Assembly (NCBI GenBank): GCA_029339505.1
Contig: JAQISU010000022.1
Location: 16,295,501 to 16,359,500 of the forward strand
Origin: Unio delphinus
Taxonomy: Eukaryota; Mollusca; Bivalvia; Unionida; Unionidae
DNA length: 64,000 nucleotides
Direction of reading: 5' to 3'
This document shows positions 34,300-46,467 of this stretch, piece after piece (position 1 is the stretch's first letter; each line of letters starts with the position of its first letter). The notes beneath the pieces were generated by a model, which was given only the letters and a program-made list of their open reading frames with translations, was not told the DNA's origin and searched no databases. A program made the translations under genes and the position numbers.

Positions 34300-34989
34300 T
34301 TATAGTGAACGAATGGCAGGAGGAGAATATAAACAATCTTTGTATCGTCTTCTAGCAGAAACTAATGCTGACTGAAAGATGTTCAGCAACTTTCAGGGGA
34401 TAAAATCCAGAAAGAAATGGTACAATATAATAATTAAATGCTTTTAGAAGATAATATTACAAAAAATGATTAGAACTGTAACTTCTAAAATTATAATCAT
34501 ATATTTACTCACCTAATTACCAAATTGAACAAATTATAAAGCGGATTGTTTCCTCTTTACTTCTAATTCCAGCAGCCAGGCATAAAGTGATTTTTATCTA
34601 GGAAAAATGCTACTTCAGTATGACGAGGTATATAGAACAAACCAATCAGATTCAGTCGTAGTATTCGTATTGGATCTACCAATAAAAACTGTTGTTTGCA
34701 GATGTGCAACATTTCCTATTCAATAGAAGGCCATTCACTTTCCACTTGAACTTGCCGCAGGACATGAAGAAAAAAAGTTAAGTAATGTCTAGACTATTAC
34801 AACAGTCCCATCTAATGTGTTGACGCGTGTTTCAAACACTTTTTCTACCTAAAACTCTGTGTAAATATTGTTTTACATAACGTTTATCTCACCAATTGAT
34901 TACCGCATTTGGCACGACTACGATTTCTTAGTTTTGAATTCGTAACTCACATGAAATACCTCATATATTTTAATATTGTTCCGTATCAA

Positions 34990-35169
34990 ATTAATAATGA
35001 TAAAGATAATGATGATGCATCAACATTTCAACATAAATGTCCAATTGTTGTTGGTATATTGAAAGGGGATTTGAATAATTTACACGAAGAAAAATTTCAG
35101 GGCATGATCTTAAGTGCAACATTAATATGCAAAGTTAAGGTGGAAAGAAACTGTACAACGGTTTGTTGA
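34990..35169 (+). pseudogene. MNNDK-type exon, damaged (copy B)
   Basis: The plus frame contains NNDKDNDDASTFQHKCPIVV, matching the exon at 62,983-63,064 in copy C. The initiator ATG is lost (ATT) and the GTAAGT donor that closes the exon in copy C is not preserved, so the frame simply runs to a stop at 35,169. Copy A has an even more decayed version near 595-650. Confidence 0.5.
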
Positions 35170-35349
35170 TTCACATGAGGCTTCGTTTTGTTAGAATGTA
35201 CATTAAAGCTATGGAAACTGTATATTATAAAAACAAGGCGTTATCACATGTATTCATACCAATGGACAATCAAATCTCTATCTTAAATGTGTATCTCAGA
35301 GTTGCATAATCCTATATTACGGAATAAAATGAAATTTAAGGTTTCTGAA

Positions 35350-38300
35350 GGATCGAATATACTCAGACAATTGATTCTTTTACTTGCTAATTTATAATTT
35401 AGAAATCTCTCCGTGGATGTTAAAACCCCAGTAATTAAATCGTTAGATTTGCATGCGCTCGTTGACAGTTTTGTCATATTCTCTGATCCCAAATGGAATC
35501 GTGCGGCTACTTCAAAAAGTGTTTCTTCCAAACGTCCGTTGGAGTGGAAAAGATTAAAACATGAAAAGAACCATTCTAGTCAAAGACTCTCAAGATGGTT
35601 GTATAAATATGCTAAACGTTTAATTATATTATCATGCACTTAGGACCATGTGGATATATAACCTGAGTATTCCAGTCAGCCGCCCACATTTAATGAATAA
35701 ATGACTAGGTTCATAGAAGTTAAACAGTTTTTGGACATATGTCTTCTTTGCGTCGTCGGAATTGAATGACTTTATCACAACCACTAAACAACTTTTATCA
35801 ATGCCACTCTAGTATAAAAGAATCTATCAAAGAAAAATAATACAATATACAGTGCAAAGTCTATATTATTTATTATTGTCATAATTACAGTTGAATATAT
35901 GCTACTTGCAAACAATTGTTAGATACACAAATTTAATGTCAACATAACCTTTGTAGAGGTTTGTAGTATTCGTCACGCAATGCCATGAACAAAGGAAATC
36001 ACTATTAGTAATGATATGAAATTAGAATCATCACAACACGAAATAAAGTATAACTCTTCTCACGTGTAGCAGAAGAGAATTTCAAAATAATTTATACATT
36101 ACATATGAGGCAAGTCAAAAGCCAATTAGTTTTAAATGCAGTCCAATTATAATTATATTTTAAATCACTATTACTTGTACGAAGATTGAGAATATGTAAT
36201 TTTCCTATCATTCTCTAATATTGTGGACTGAGTTCCTCACTGTTTTCAGTACAACATTTTCTAAAATATTACCTATAACAATAGAGTATTATTTAAAATT
36301 TAAAACAATCTGTTATCATGTCTGTTTTGTAATGAAACTGAAGAAACTGTTTCATTTATTTTTTTAAATATGATTTGGTGAAAAACATATTGATGAAATA
36401 TGGTCAGGTGTTATGAATTAATTCTGACAAGAAATAACATTTTGAAGACATAACATTTGTATTTCAAGTTATGTGGTTTGCAAGTAACAAAGCAGACATT
36501 ATAAATATGTACAATTATAGATATACCATCGAAAAGGGCTGAAAAATTGTTGGAGATTCGGAAAAACGTTAAAGCAAGCCTGTTAGCTATTAGATAGTGA
36601 ATGTTGTAACACAAAATATATTTGAATACGTATATGTGAAATGGGTAAATCTGCTTAAAGTCTATACATACTTGACCAAAATAGTATTTAAAAAAATGAG
36701 TTATTTGTTTTCCATGCTAAATTAATTTAAGCTCCTCCTTTGCATGCTGTCAGGCCTAAGCCACATCCCGTTCTGCAATATTTGTGCTACTATAGGCTTG
36801 TCTTTCAAAACGTCACATAATTATTTCACTATCAAAATCATTCCTATATTCTGCTTGAATATAACGAATTTAAGTATGAAAACATTTATAGGAATCACTA
36901 CCTTGTATAATCTGTAGTCAGCCTAAAAAGAAAAAGTACAAACTCTGAGATATGAAACATTTTAACTCCCGAAAAGTAAAGGAAAACGGGAATGATTCAA
37001 ATAAAAATGTTTTACAGTGCACATATAATGCCAATGAACCTACAGGGGAATCTAACCTTTTTGACAGGATGTGATGAAATATAGATTGTAAAGAAATAAA
37101 TTAAATATTGCTCATTTGCTTTATTACAACTGTCCTTTCGGTTTCAAATACCCCGATACAAATTTAGTCATGGTGCATTTCATAGGATTAGTGCTATTTT
37201 CCTGAAAATTAATCCCTTCCTAATTACGTTCCACCTTCACACTTGAACTTGTAACATCCAACTCAATATAAAAACTGCATTGTCACAAATGCAACGTGTT
37301 TGCACGTTTAGCGTACATATGTTTGTGGAAGATAATTCTCGTTCTGCTTAAAATGGTATGGTAGATAGATAATAGAAATTCTAAAATCGTAATTTGAAAA
37401 GGTTTCATTACACTATTTGAAAACATGAAATGAAATCACACAAATCTCGTACAAAGTAGACTGTTTTGTGTAGAAAATTTTCCCTATTTTGTTAAGTCTT
37501 TGTGAGTTTAGATTTTGATTGTTTGAAACCAAACTGAAAGCGTTTTATGTGTTACAGTTTCAGTTTATTTTCAATGTGTGGAAACAATAAAAATCATAGT
37601 ACTAGAGTATTTGTGCGCGAATGAAAGCATGAACGGATGTTCCATGTTTCGTACATCACCTTCTGAAATGTTCTGCCATAAGTAGCGGGTATACGTAAAT
37701 GACAATGGTCACCATGGCACACATACCGACATTCTGGACAAAATTCAAACAAACGTTGTGGTCTCTGAAAATGTGACCATTTAACTATCACCCGAATTTG
37801 CAAATTCTTTGCTCATTATATATTTTCATTATCCATTTCCTTTCTTCACAAGGGTGATACTTTCAAAGACTAATTTACCTTCTCGCAACCAACAAACAGA
37901 TACAAAACATTACACACCCAAGCATAAAACTAAATATCAATGACTGTGATAACATTTATTTAAAATATTCAGTAATGTTCAGACTAAACCTTCCTTGCCA
38001 TCATACTGATAAATGATGGGATTGTTGTAAGTAATAAGAACTAGCTAAACCTTTACTCCCCTTCCAGCTAGACAAGATTTGAGTTAGGATACATGTTTTA
38101 TGTACGTTTAGTAAATTATATATGTGTGTGCACTGCATATATTTGTATATACTTGTATATTTAATCGGGTGCTTAAAGTTTCTCCATGATTTTAAATTGT
38201 ACTATGGATAATGTAAATATTAAAATTTGCATAGCTAAAATTGCTCATCATTGAAAGTTGAAAAGAAAATATTTTATATGTATTTGTTTAGAATTAAATT

Positions 38301-40590
38301 GGAATTTTCAGTTGAAATGACTGCTCTATGAGATAAATAAAATTGTCTATAAAAAAGAAATTACGTGAACAAAAAAATTATTATCGATTTAAATTAGTCT
38401 CTGTTCGAATCCATTGTGTTTTAAATTCATCAGAATTACTAAAGTGGTCCTTCACTTTTGGGCAATTGCAACTTTTTATTTTTTAGTAACACACCACTTT
38501 CAAGTATGATGAGCATATTCAAGAATACTTAAATTCATTCAGGACATTCTGTACTTTTCTATGTATTATATTCCGTTTAGCATTTTTGGGATTTAATTTG
38601 AAATTATGTATCTTTTGAATGTTTTTCTCGTAATAATGCCGATAAAAATGTATCTTCTTTCAAAAAAGGTAGAGAAAATAAAAGTAATTGTAACGTGTAC
38701 CTTTTGTTTCATTGGGAGCTCTTATGGATTACGGATTGTTGTACTTTACAAATAACATTGTCATTATTTAAACAAGTTAACCTGAATGAGAAGTTGTTGA
38801 TAATAGTGATGATGATTTCCGGATTTGTATGAAAGGAACATAGAAAAAAATACTTCTCATCATTGATCTGGAAATCATAATTAAGAATGTATGGGATAAT
38901 AACGGCTGCAAAAAAAATGACTGCATTTTAAAAGTTGACAGTGCAAATGTAAAAGTCTTAAATATCATGTGCAGTTATTGCATATGTTTGTAACTTCTTA
39001 CTAGTGTACATTCGTGCTGTATCTTCCCGATTGTGTCGTATTAAGACGAATAAATTTTAAATTTTGATGATGTTGCTGATTTAGAGTACACATATTAAGA
39101 GTGTACCAAACAGAAGTTAAAGATATTAAATTAGCACATCTTGAAATATAGTTTTGATTTTACTGCGGGTGACCTCCTTGAAATGGGTCTAAAGATCCAA
39201 ATATGTTTGGTAAATATGTATCGGTATATCATTCTATATTCTGTTACACAACTATTAGCTCGCTTCAACTACTTATATACTCTCTCTCTCTCTTAGTGAT
39301 AATAGTTAGATCTTTTGTCATTGGTGCTTTGTCGGAAACACGGAAACTCAACCGTGAGAGTACAGAGATTTGTGATAAAAAGGATTCATTGATGTCCCCA
39401 CATAAACGGGTCATTGTGATCTTCCTCTGTAAGGACCTAATATAGCAAAACTGGTTACATGTCATTTGTGTCCGATACTTTCTATCATCTCAAAGTTATA
39501 TATCGATCTACTTATGTCATGTAAACTTTAAACGGAATATGATGTATGGAGCTTAACAGAGACAACGAAATTCCGTTCAAAACCTTGAATTATTCTTTTA
39601 AATATGTAGTTATATGAAATTCAGGCTGCATTAGTTTGCTTAAATCTGACGATGGTATCAAAAAAGAGTTAAAATGAAAGTGTGCTTTGTGCGATTTTTA
39701 ACTACGTTTAAGAGCAACATTTACACCATGAATGGTTCTAGAATGATTTAAACGATGTTTCAAAATAAATAGGAAACGTATCAACGATTGATATCAATAG
39801 TACATTTCCTCATATTATGGCAACAGTATTTGATACATAACTCTCAGAGTCAAAGTGCTTTCAAGCAGATACAATATAAATATATTTGTTTATTTAGCAT
39901 TGCCGCTTTTTATAATTTGCTGTGCGTAATAATTTGTCTTTTGAAGTGTTTTATGAGACATGCTATTCATAATAATAGACATGTATATAGAAAATACATT
40001 GCACTTTTCAGATCTAATGCTTCCGTGGTTCCAAAATGTTTAGGCAATAGTAGTAAACCATATACCAACAGAAGTTTCAGTTTCAAATAGGACACACACG
40101 ACAATCACAATGAATTTAGAATACAAAGCACAGTAAAGGTGATATTGGCAAATGGGGTATTCAGTTGTAGAGGTACAAGTGGTGTACAAAAAGTATTCGC
40201 ACAAAATATTAAGTCAGATAATAGGTTTTGAAACAGGTGTAAACACTTTCAAGTATGTTCATCTTACATATTTAGGATTATATAAGATCCAACAAGATTA
40301 CAAAAGAGTCCTAAACATAATTTGACTTCATTTATGTGCTGTCAACTCGACCTCTGGATTCAGGTATTTATGTATTGTGTAAATAAAAGGTTAAGCTAAA
40401 TGAATTTGGAATATTTACCTCTTTCCGCAATAAATTAGAAACAGATGTTACGGAGTAAACGTGACTGCGGGCATACAAATTGTAAGTACATTTTTTCTGT
40501 TCCACGTTGCAGCTTCGTGATTATTTTTTTAGTAACAAGCTTCAAACCTAGCGTTCTTTAGATTTGTTTTACAATAAAAATGTATACCTG
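35350..40590. other. Block present in copies B and C but absent from copy A
   Basis: About 5.2 kb, AT-rich, with no intact gene. Its C counterpart lies at about 57,450-62,600. The plus frame 35,413-35,643 is open for 76 codons without a recognised domain. The minus frames at 37,594-37,803 and, in copy C, the plus frame 60,541-60,780 share CRYV..G, IPATY and SRTNTLV segments, so this piece has kept some coding-like similarity in both arms. The 37,140-37,290 part is a decayed copy of the frame at 61,375. Confidence 0.45.
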
Positions 40591-41374
40591 ATGTTCGGTT
40601 TATCCAGTTAGAAAGTTGGATAATAATAAAGATCTCTATTGTAAAAAAATGCATTAGTTCTGAGGCGTTTCTAAAGAAAACATTTTATTAGAAAAGGGTT
40701 CTGGTTTCAGATAAGTAAGGCACAAAGGAAGCTTTATGACGAATGCCGATTAATCAACAAATGAAACTTTTTTTTTTAATTTAGGTAAGCGATTGTTGGG
40801 GGAACAATGGAATAGAGAAATAGTTACTCATAGCATATATCGAAACACCCGTCAATGCCTCCAAGTTTGTTCCACGTATACAATTAGCACTACACATGAT
40901 TTAACAGGAATCATTATTATTGTACTTTCTTTTACTTACGTCAACTGGAAACCTCAATCTGTTTATTGTCTACTTCAGTGGGTGAGATAGATACCAATTT
41001 ATTTTATACACCTGTTTCTTCACAGATTGGGCTGGATCTGTAAGAAATAATCTTCATTGGTAAATAATTTAGTAAGGCTCGAATCAGATTTTTTAATTTC
41101 CTCCATCGTACATATCCTTTATCAGCCAGGGTAATCGGTATAAGATTTCCCTATTTATGGGTAGAGAATACAATATATGAATGTGTTTATATTCAATAAA
41201 ACCATTATCACACCGGCACGCATAAGTGTGGTATATTCTAGTGAAAGCATATCTTTACTCTTTCCAATAACTTTATATATCTCACAGAAAATTTACTACA
41301 TGAATAAACCGTAGCTATAACAATAACCAGATAATTTACCCTAGCTTTTATATTTAGTTCCAGTTAATTAAATA

Positions 41375-42990
41375 ATCTGGTAGTAAACTTCCTAGGAATG
41401 TTCTTCAATAATCATCTAATTTTGGAAATACCAGATTGAAAAGCTAATTCACACGTGAAATGAAATATATTAATCTCTTCAAAAATCCTATAAGGACCCC
41501 CTGTGGATCTAATCCAGAGACCTTATTAACCATATATAGATAACGTGTAAGGTCAAAACTAGGTTATGGATGCCACGTTTACAACAAACTGAAACAAACA
41601 TTACTGAACAAACTGGATACCATCCAAAGGATAGAATTATATGTTCTGATTGCAACGGCACACTAAAAGCAACAGCATTGGAAAACTTCAAATTCTTACT
41701 GGTGAACTGCCATTAAAATAAGAAGACAGGAAATGCACCTCCGATTTCCCGATCGAACTACAAATCACTCTAACACTCATACTACAAAGGTAACCATTAA
41801 AATGCAACAAACTGTTTAGCAGCAAACTAGTTCCTAACCCACTAGGTGGCAAACAAATCCTTGAACCCAAGAAATAGCTACCAACACCACTTGTTCTACA
41901 AGAAGGGTACACTCACTCATCTGACAGCGCCCCTTAGACATCCCTTATGCCTAGGGTCAACACTTGAACCCCCATGTATGGAAGCAAATTGGAACATGGC
42001 TCTAAACTCAAAGTTGTTGTTGTAATGGAAATATAAGCCACCTACTATGACTTTGTAAACATTTTCCAACGGTTCCAAAACAACCCAATCTCCCAAGAGT
42101 AGTTCTTGGCTAGAGCTTTTAATATGCTTCAGGAATTATCCACAGCGGATCAGATAGTTAAATTCATATAGATAACCTAGCATATATGAATCCTTGGGAA
42201 TTAGTTAGCCATCAAATTCGCAAAAATATGTTAGGAAACACTAACCATGCCCCACCTAAATATAGCATAACAAAAGCCCAATGCATAACAAGAAACTATA
42301 TTAACTAGAAATGACAGGCGCACTGGTACTTTACCACCAAAGTCAGGATACTCTACTCCATTATAAAAGAAACCAATATGTCCATCAAACTATCCAAAGT
42401 GAACAGCCTGCCCCAAAACATTATCCATCGCATCGTAAGCGGACAAACAAAATCATTAGAATATTTTGGCAAGCATCTAGGACCCACACCTGATAATATC
42501 AACTGATATCACTGCAAAGCCATTGAAAACCTGCCACATATAGTACATTGTTGCTCGAATGATCAGGTAGCTATAATTAAATAACAAAAAGCCCCTAAAT
42601 TGGATACCCCTACCACTTGCCCAAATTTACCTACAAATGACAACGCGAACATAAATCTGACCTACCAAAACATATTTAAATTTTTCGACATGTCTAAACG
42701 AAACGTATAATATTAAGCACCTTAAAACATAACAAACTCCAACCGCGCATAGCAATAAATCTCGACGAGTGGATGGGCACCCTTGACATGTGCCGGGGGA
42801 TCTGAATACACTGTGAAACGTAAATATCCCACCCAAACACTCTTTAACCGGTTTAATATTCATAGACAGACGGGCGTTTTTTATACGTCCCTACGGACCA
42901 GAATACTCAGCAAAGGTCCCCGTCTTCTAAAATTCAAAGTTTATCCTTAAAACTCAACATTAATAATATATATCATAAAGACCCTTTTCG
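41375..42990 (+). mobile_element. Jockey/CR1/I-type LINE 3-prime part (copy B), decayed
   Basis: It begins within the reverse-transcriptase thumb: NFLGMF around 41,385, then the SKLGYGCHVYN segment near 41,555-41,590, the degenerate form of the usual 'SkLDYG..vY' motif of Jockey/CR1/I-clade LINEs. The RNase H region and the frame MTGALVLYHQSQDTL (42,311-42,493) follow. Stops and shifts occur throughout. The 5-prime half (endonuclease and most of the RT) is missing, as usual for LINE truncation. It is collinear with the inverted copy at 49,340-51,530. Confidence 0.7.
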
Positions 42991-44084
42991 TCTGTGCTCT
43001 TTACCTACCATTATCATGAAAGACAGCCAAGGTAATACTGCGGCCTACTTATATGATACAGACTATACGTACACTAAAGCAACGCAGTTTTCTATCCAAT
43101 CCAGCTTAGCTCATCTTTAGAACAGTTTGCACACAAGAAACAAAATTAAAGTGTCGTGCAAGCACACCCGTTTAGGCCAGTAAGCAGGAATGAGTGGACT
43201 TCTACCTGCATATGGTCGCCTGCCTTCTTGGTCACTTCATATCTTACCTCAGTGGGAAACATATAACATACATAAAGCCAAAATAATTGCGTAGCGAGTG
43301 GCACTATGGTGTCAGAATAATCGCACAATTATAGCAAGAGGTCTACAATAACTACCAAGTCAGTAGAGCAGCTATTAGAATCCATCGGTTAAAAATTAAA
43401 ATCTTGTATGACATAACAGTGGCCAAATATTGTAAATTTCGTTCAGAAATATTAGTTATTAAACATTTGTAGCGCATCTACAACGTACACTATGTACTTT
43501 TTTCAATTGTTAGGACGAAGAAAACGTTTAAAATTTGTTTTTATTTGACCCAATTGTAAAGGTGGCTAATACATTATTTCATTGTTTGTCCATTAGTTTA
43601 ACTAGACTAAATTTGGAAATGTACGGGCTGACGTTCTTTAGAGTGCACAACATTTATGGCTCAGGGTAACGTCGAGTTCTTTGTCCTCTCGCCTCACTAG
43701 GGCATCATATCACGTCGAAGATGTGGACAATTTCAACTCGCCTAAAGCTTGGTGTCCTGATGTGGCGTTTTCGTTGCTATCAATAGCAACGGCCGTACAT
43801 ACTGCTTCGACCGGCACCTAGTACAGTCAATAACTGATCAAAATCATTTTTTGTTAATATGTGTGTGTTGGGCCCATTCTCACTCATGAGAGCCCTTCAT
43901 TCTGGTCGTTAGGGACATTTAGACACTATATATTACGGCTAAATAAACAGTGCTACTTGCGCACATAAACGCCTGGGTGAACTGGCATTAATTCCTTCCC
44001 CTAGGAACATTTAGCTTCCCGCTGCGATTGAAGAAACCTGTCGCACATCCCCTTTTGGGCGCACGCGACGTAAATCCATGTATT
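42991..44084. other. Non-coding; LINE 3-prime flank and unassigned sequence
   Basis: 43,040-43,330 still matches 49,330-49,600 in inverted orientation. 43,331-44,084 has no partner that I can see and no open frame. Confidence 0.4.
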
Positions 44085-44700
44085 CAATTGCTCAACCTTT
44101 CATTTCAATATATTAGAAACAGTGTTAAAGTTCGCTTAATGTATTAGGTGCGTATACGCTCAGATACCGATATCATCAGGTATCAAAGTGTAAAATAAGA
44201 TGTTTCCTGCAATGGAAACGCTAGAGTTATTTCCGTACACAATAATATATTATGTGTGGAATCTTTTTATAATAGGCTGTATTGTGTTTTGAAAACAATG
44301 TGGATGACAGTGAAATAAAGAAAAAAAGATGTAAAATCTAGTCGGACAAGGAGAACGTCGTGTATGTGGAGAGTATGCTGAGAAAGAGGGTATTTTATTC
44401 TCGTTGGAGAGATTAAAGCTGATTTTGTTAAGAGCACAGAAGATATTCAGAAGGCATGGGTAAATATCTACAATATCTATAAAGTATTTTTCATGTAATA
44501 TATCGTAGCAAGAAAATGCTGATAATAACGTATGTCTAGCATTTTCTGGTTAACGTACATGCAGTATTTATAACTAGTGTTAATGCTTTATTTTCAAGCT
44601 AATATCAAAATTGGAGCTTTAAATAAGAAATACATAAAGTCAAAACAAATTAAACTAGACTAAAATCAGTCTTTGTTTATTATGACAAACAACAGATTAA

Positions 44701-46387
44701 ACACAAAGAAAATAAATCGGTTCAGCAGTACAAGTTTGTTATTCTCAGTGTCTCAGCTAAACCAGGAGATGCTGCAGCGTAAAACCAAGCAATATATATT
44801 CATAAATGGAAATTGTATGTTCTAAACGTTTCAATTTAATTCTCACCTTACTTACATAGCAAGATTAAAATGTTTGATTTTGAGGAATATATACGTTTTA
44901 AATATAAATTTGTATTTCGAAATACCAGACACTTTAATAGCTCGCTATCGTCTTATTGCAGAATAAATTATATTGATCATTATTGACAACATATTCATTA
45001 ATATGGCAAACCACGTCAATAATACTTAACAAACATTTAATACATTTTTCGATTCCAACTGATACAACAATCATCATTCCAATTCTTAATTCCTTCAATT
45101 ATGTTTCCATCAAGATAAATATATACCTTCATTTAATATGTTTTCATAATAGTTTTTCTAGCATTTTTAAGCGAATGAAAAATGATAGCTTATCAAAGCC
45201 AAGGACATGTTTTGGGACAAAAACAACAACTACACTACCTTCGCAGGAGCTGATTATAAATCAAAGTGGTGACCTTCCACAAATGTGGTTCCTGCCTTTT
45301 TGGAATAGATCCACCTACACCTTATCGACAAAACAGTAGTTCTCCAGATGCCATAATTCTTCATCTAATTTATTGCGTTGATTTAATAACATATCCAGCT
45401 TAAGTGGATATTCAAGTTAAATAGTAGCACTGTACATCAAATCATCCGAAGCATGTATGAGATATATTTCATTCCAGAAAAATAAAAGTCAAAGTTATTT
45501 CAATTATTCATAGAACAACATATATAAATATTATATAACAAATTATTTTATGAAATAACTTGCATCCTTTAAATTTTTTTAAAAAGGTATGACCTCTAAA
45601 TGTGTTACTTAAATGTGAATTATGAAGATCTTGAAGATCTCTAGTATGTCAGCAATGGATGTTCTTAGAACGAATATGCCAAGTAATTTTCATGTTTCGA
45701 TTTTCATGTTTCTATTTTCATGTTTCGATTATTTTTAATGTCATATTTTAACAGTAGTTGAATATAATGTTTTGTACTTAATATCTTTGTCAAAATCGTT
45801 AAATAGAAATATGTAACTAATAATTTAGAATTTACCTTAAATGCGTTTCAGATGTGAATACCCATCAAATGTTATGGTTATGTATACAAAATAATCTGTG
45901 CTCACTATGTTAATGACCTACTGTTGCGGACAATAGCACCATCCCACAGTCTTTCCAACTTCCATAGTTTTATTTACTGTTTCAACGTTTTACAACTTTG
46001 TTGCTTTATATATCCTATTTTTATTTGTGTTCTTTAAAATGACCCGTCTATCCAACCTGTTAAAACCTTTATGTAAGCATATACAATTAATGGTTTGAAA
46101 ATCATATAATCAGACGATTCTAGTTTGTCTCTCCGTATAGTTCTCCTCAGAAGAAAAGTCTTATCTCCATTTCCTCTGAGATTCGAGCTTACAAATCCCG
46201 TTTGACTACACATTTCATGTGTACTATTGCATACAGTTTTGGAAGATGGTGACTTGAAGATATTTAGAATCATTGTATGTCCAAACGATGGTAACTCAAC
46301 GGTAATGTGCATAGCAAAGAAATGCTTCAAATAGAGATTATAATAAACGAAATATATGCAATGTAGCAACATTGAATATCGATGCTT
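44701..46387. other. Mostly non-coding; open frames 44,983-45,339 (+) and 46,034-46,372 (-)
   Basis: The plus frame of 118 codons and the minus frame of 112 codons are longer than chance would favour in AT-rich DNA, but neither shows a known domain. The minus one (MHITVELPSFGHTMIL near its start) lies just downstream of the gene-3 terminal exon and could be part of an older exon of the same family. Confidence 0.35.
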
Positions 46388-46467
46388 TTAGTCAGTGTTG
46401 CTTCTTTCCAAATATTCTCCTGGAATCACACTCAGCCAAACTTGATAAGAAATCCTCGTACACGTAT
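46388..46467 (-). CDS. Terminal exon of a secreted-protein paralogue (gene 3)
   Basis: On the minus strand, CATTTTGCAG is followed by a phase-1 exon. It encodes TCTRISYQVWLSVIPGEYLE and then RSNTD before TAA at 46,388. The Cys, the alternating strand and the Pro-x-Glu-Tyr-Leu resemble the end of the exon at 26.0 kb (Cys, strand, Pro-Glu-Asn-Glu-Tyr-Leu), and the phase matches gene 1. It is shorter than the last exon of gene 1. No upstream exon could be fixed between 46.5 and 49.3 kb, so it may be a relic. Confidence 0.4.

Larger units (their letters stand above)
34050..44700 (+). repeat. Segmental duplication, copy B
   Basis: From about 34,050 to 40,864 this is the inverted counterpart of copy C (57,183-63,830). 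Examples of matching pairs are 37,140-37,290 with 61,375-61,485, 38,000-38,080 with 60,190-60,320, and 40,010-40,110 with 57,930-58,040. From about 40,090 to 43,330 it also pairs, inverted, with copy D (49,330-52,805). Blocks at 34,361-35,350, 40,590-41,030 and 44,085-44,700 match copy A in direct orientation. Divergence by eye is of the order of 10-20 percent with many indels, so these are old duplications, not an assembly artefact. Confidence 0.8.
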
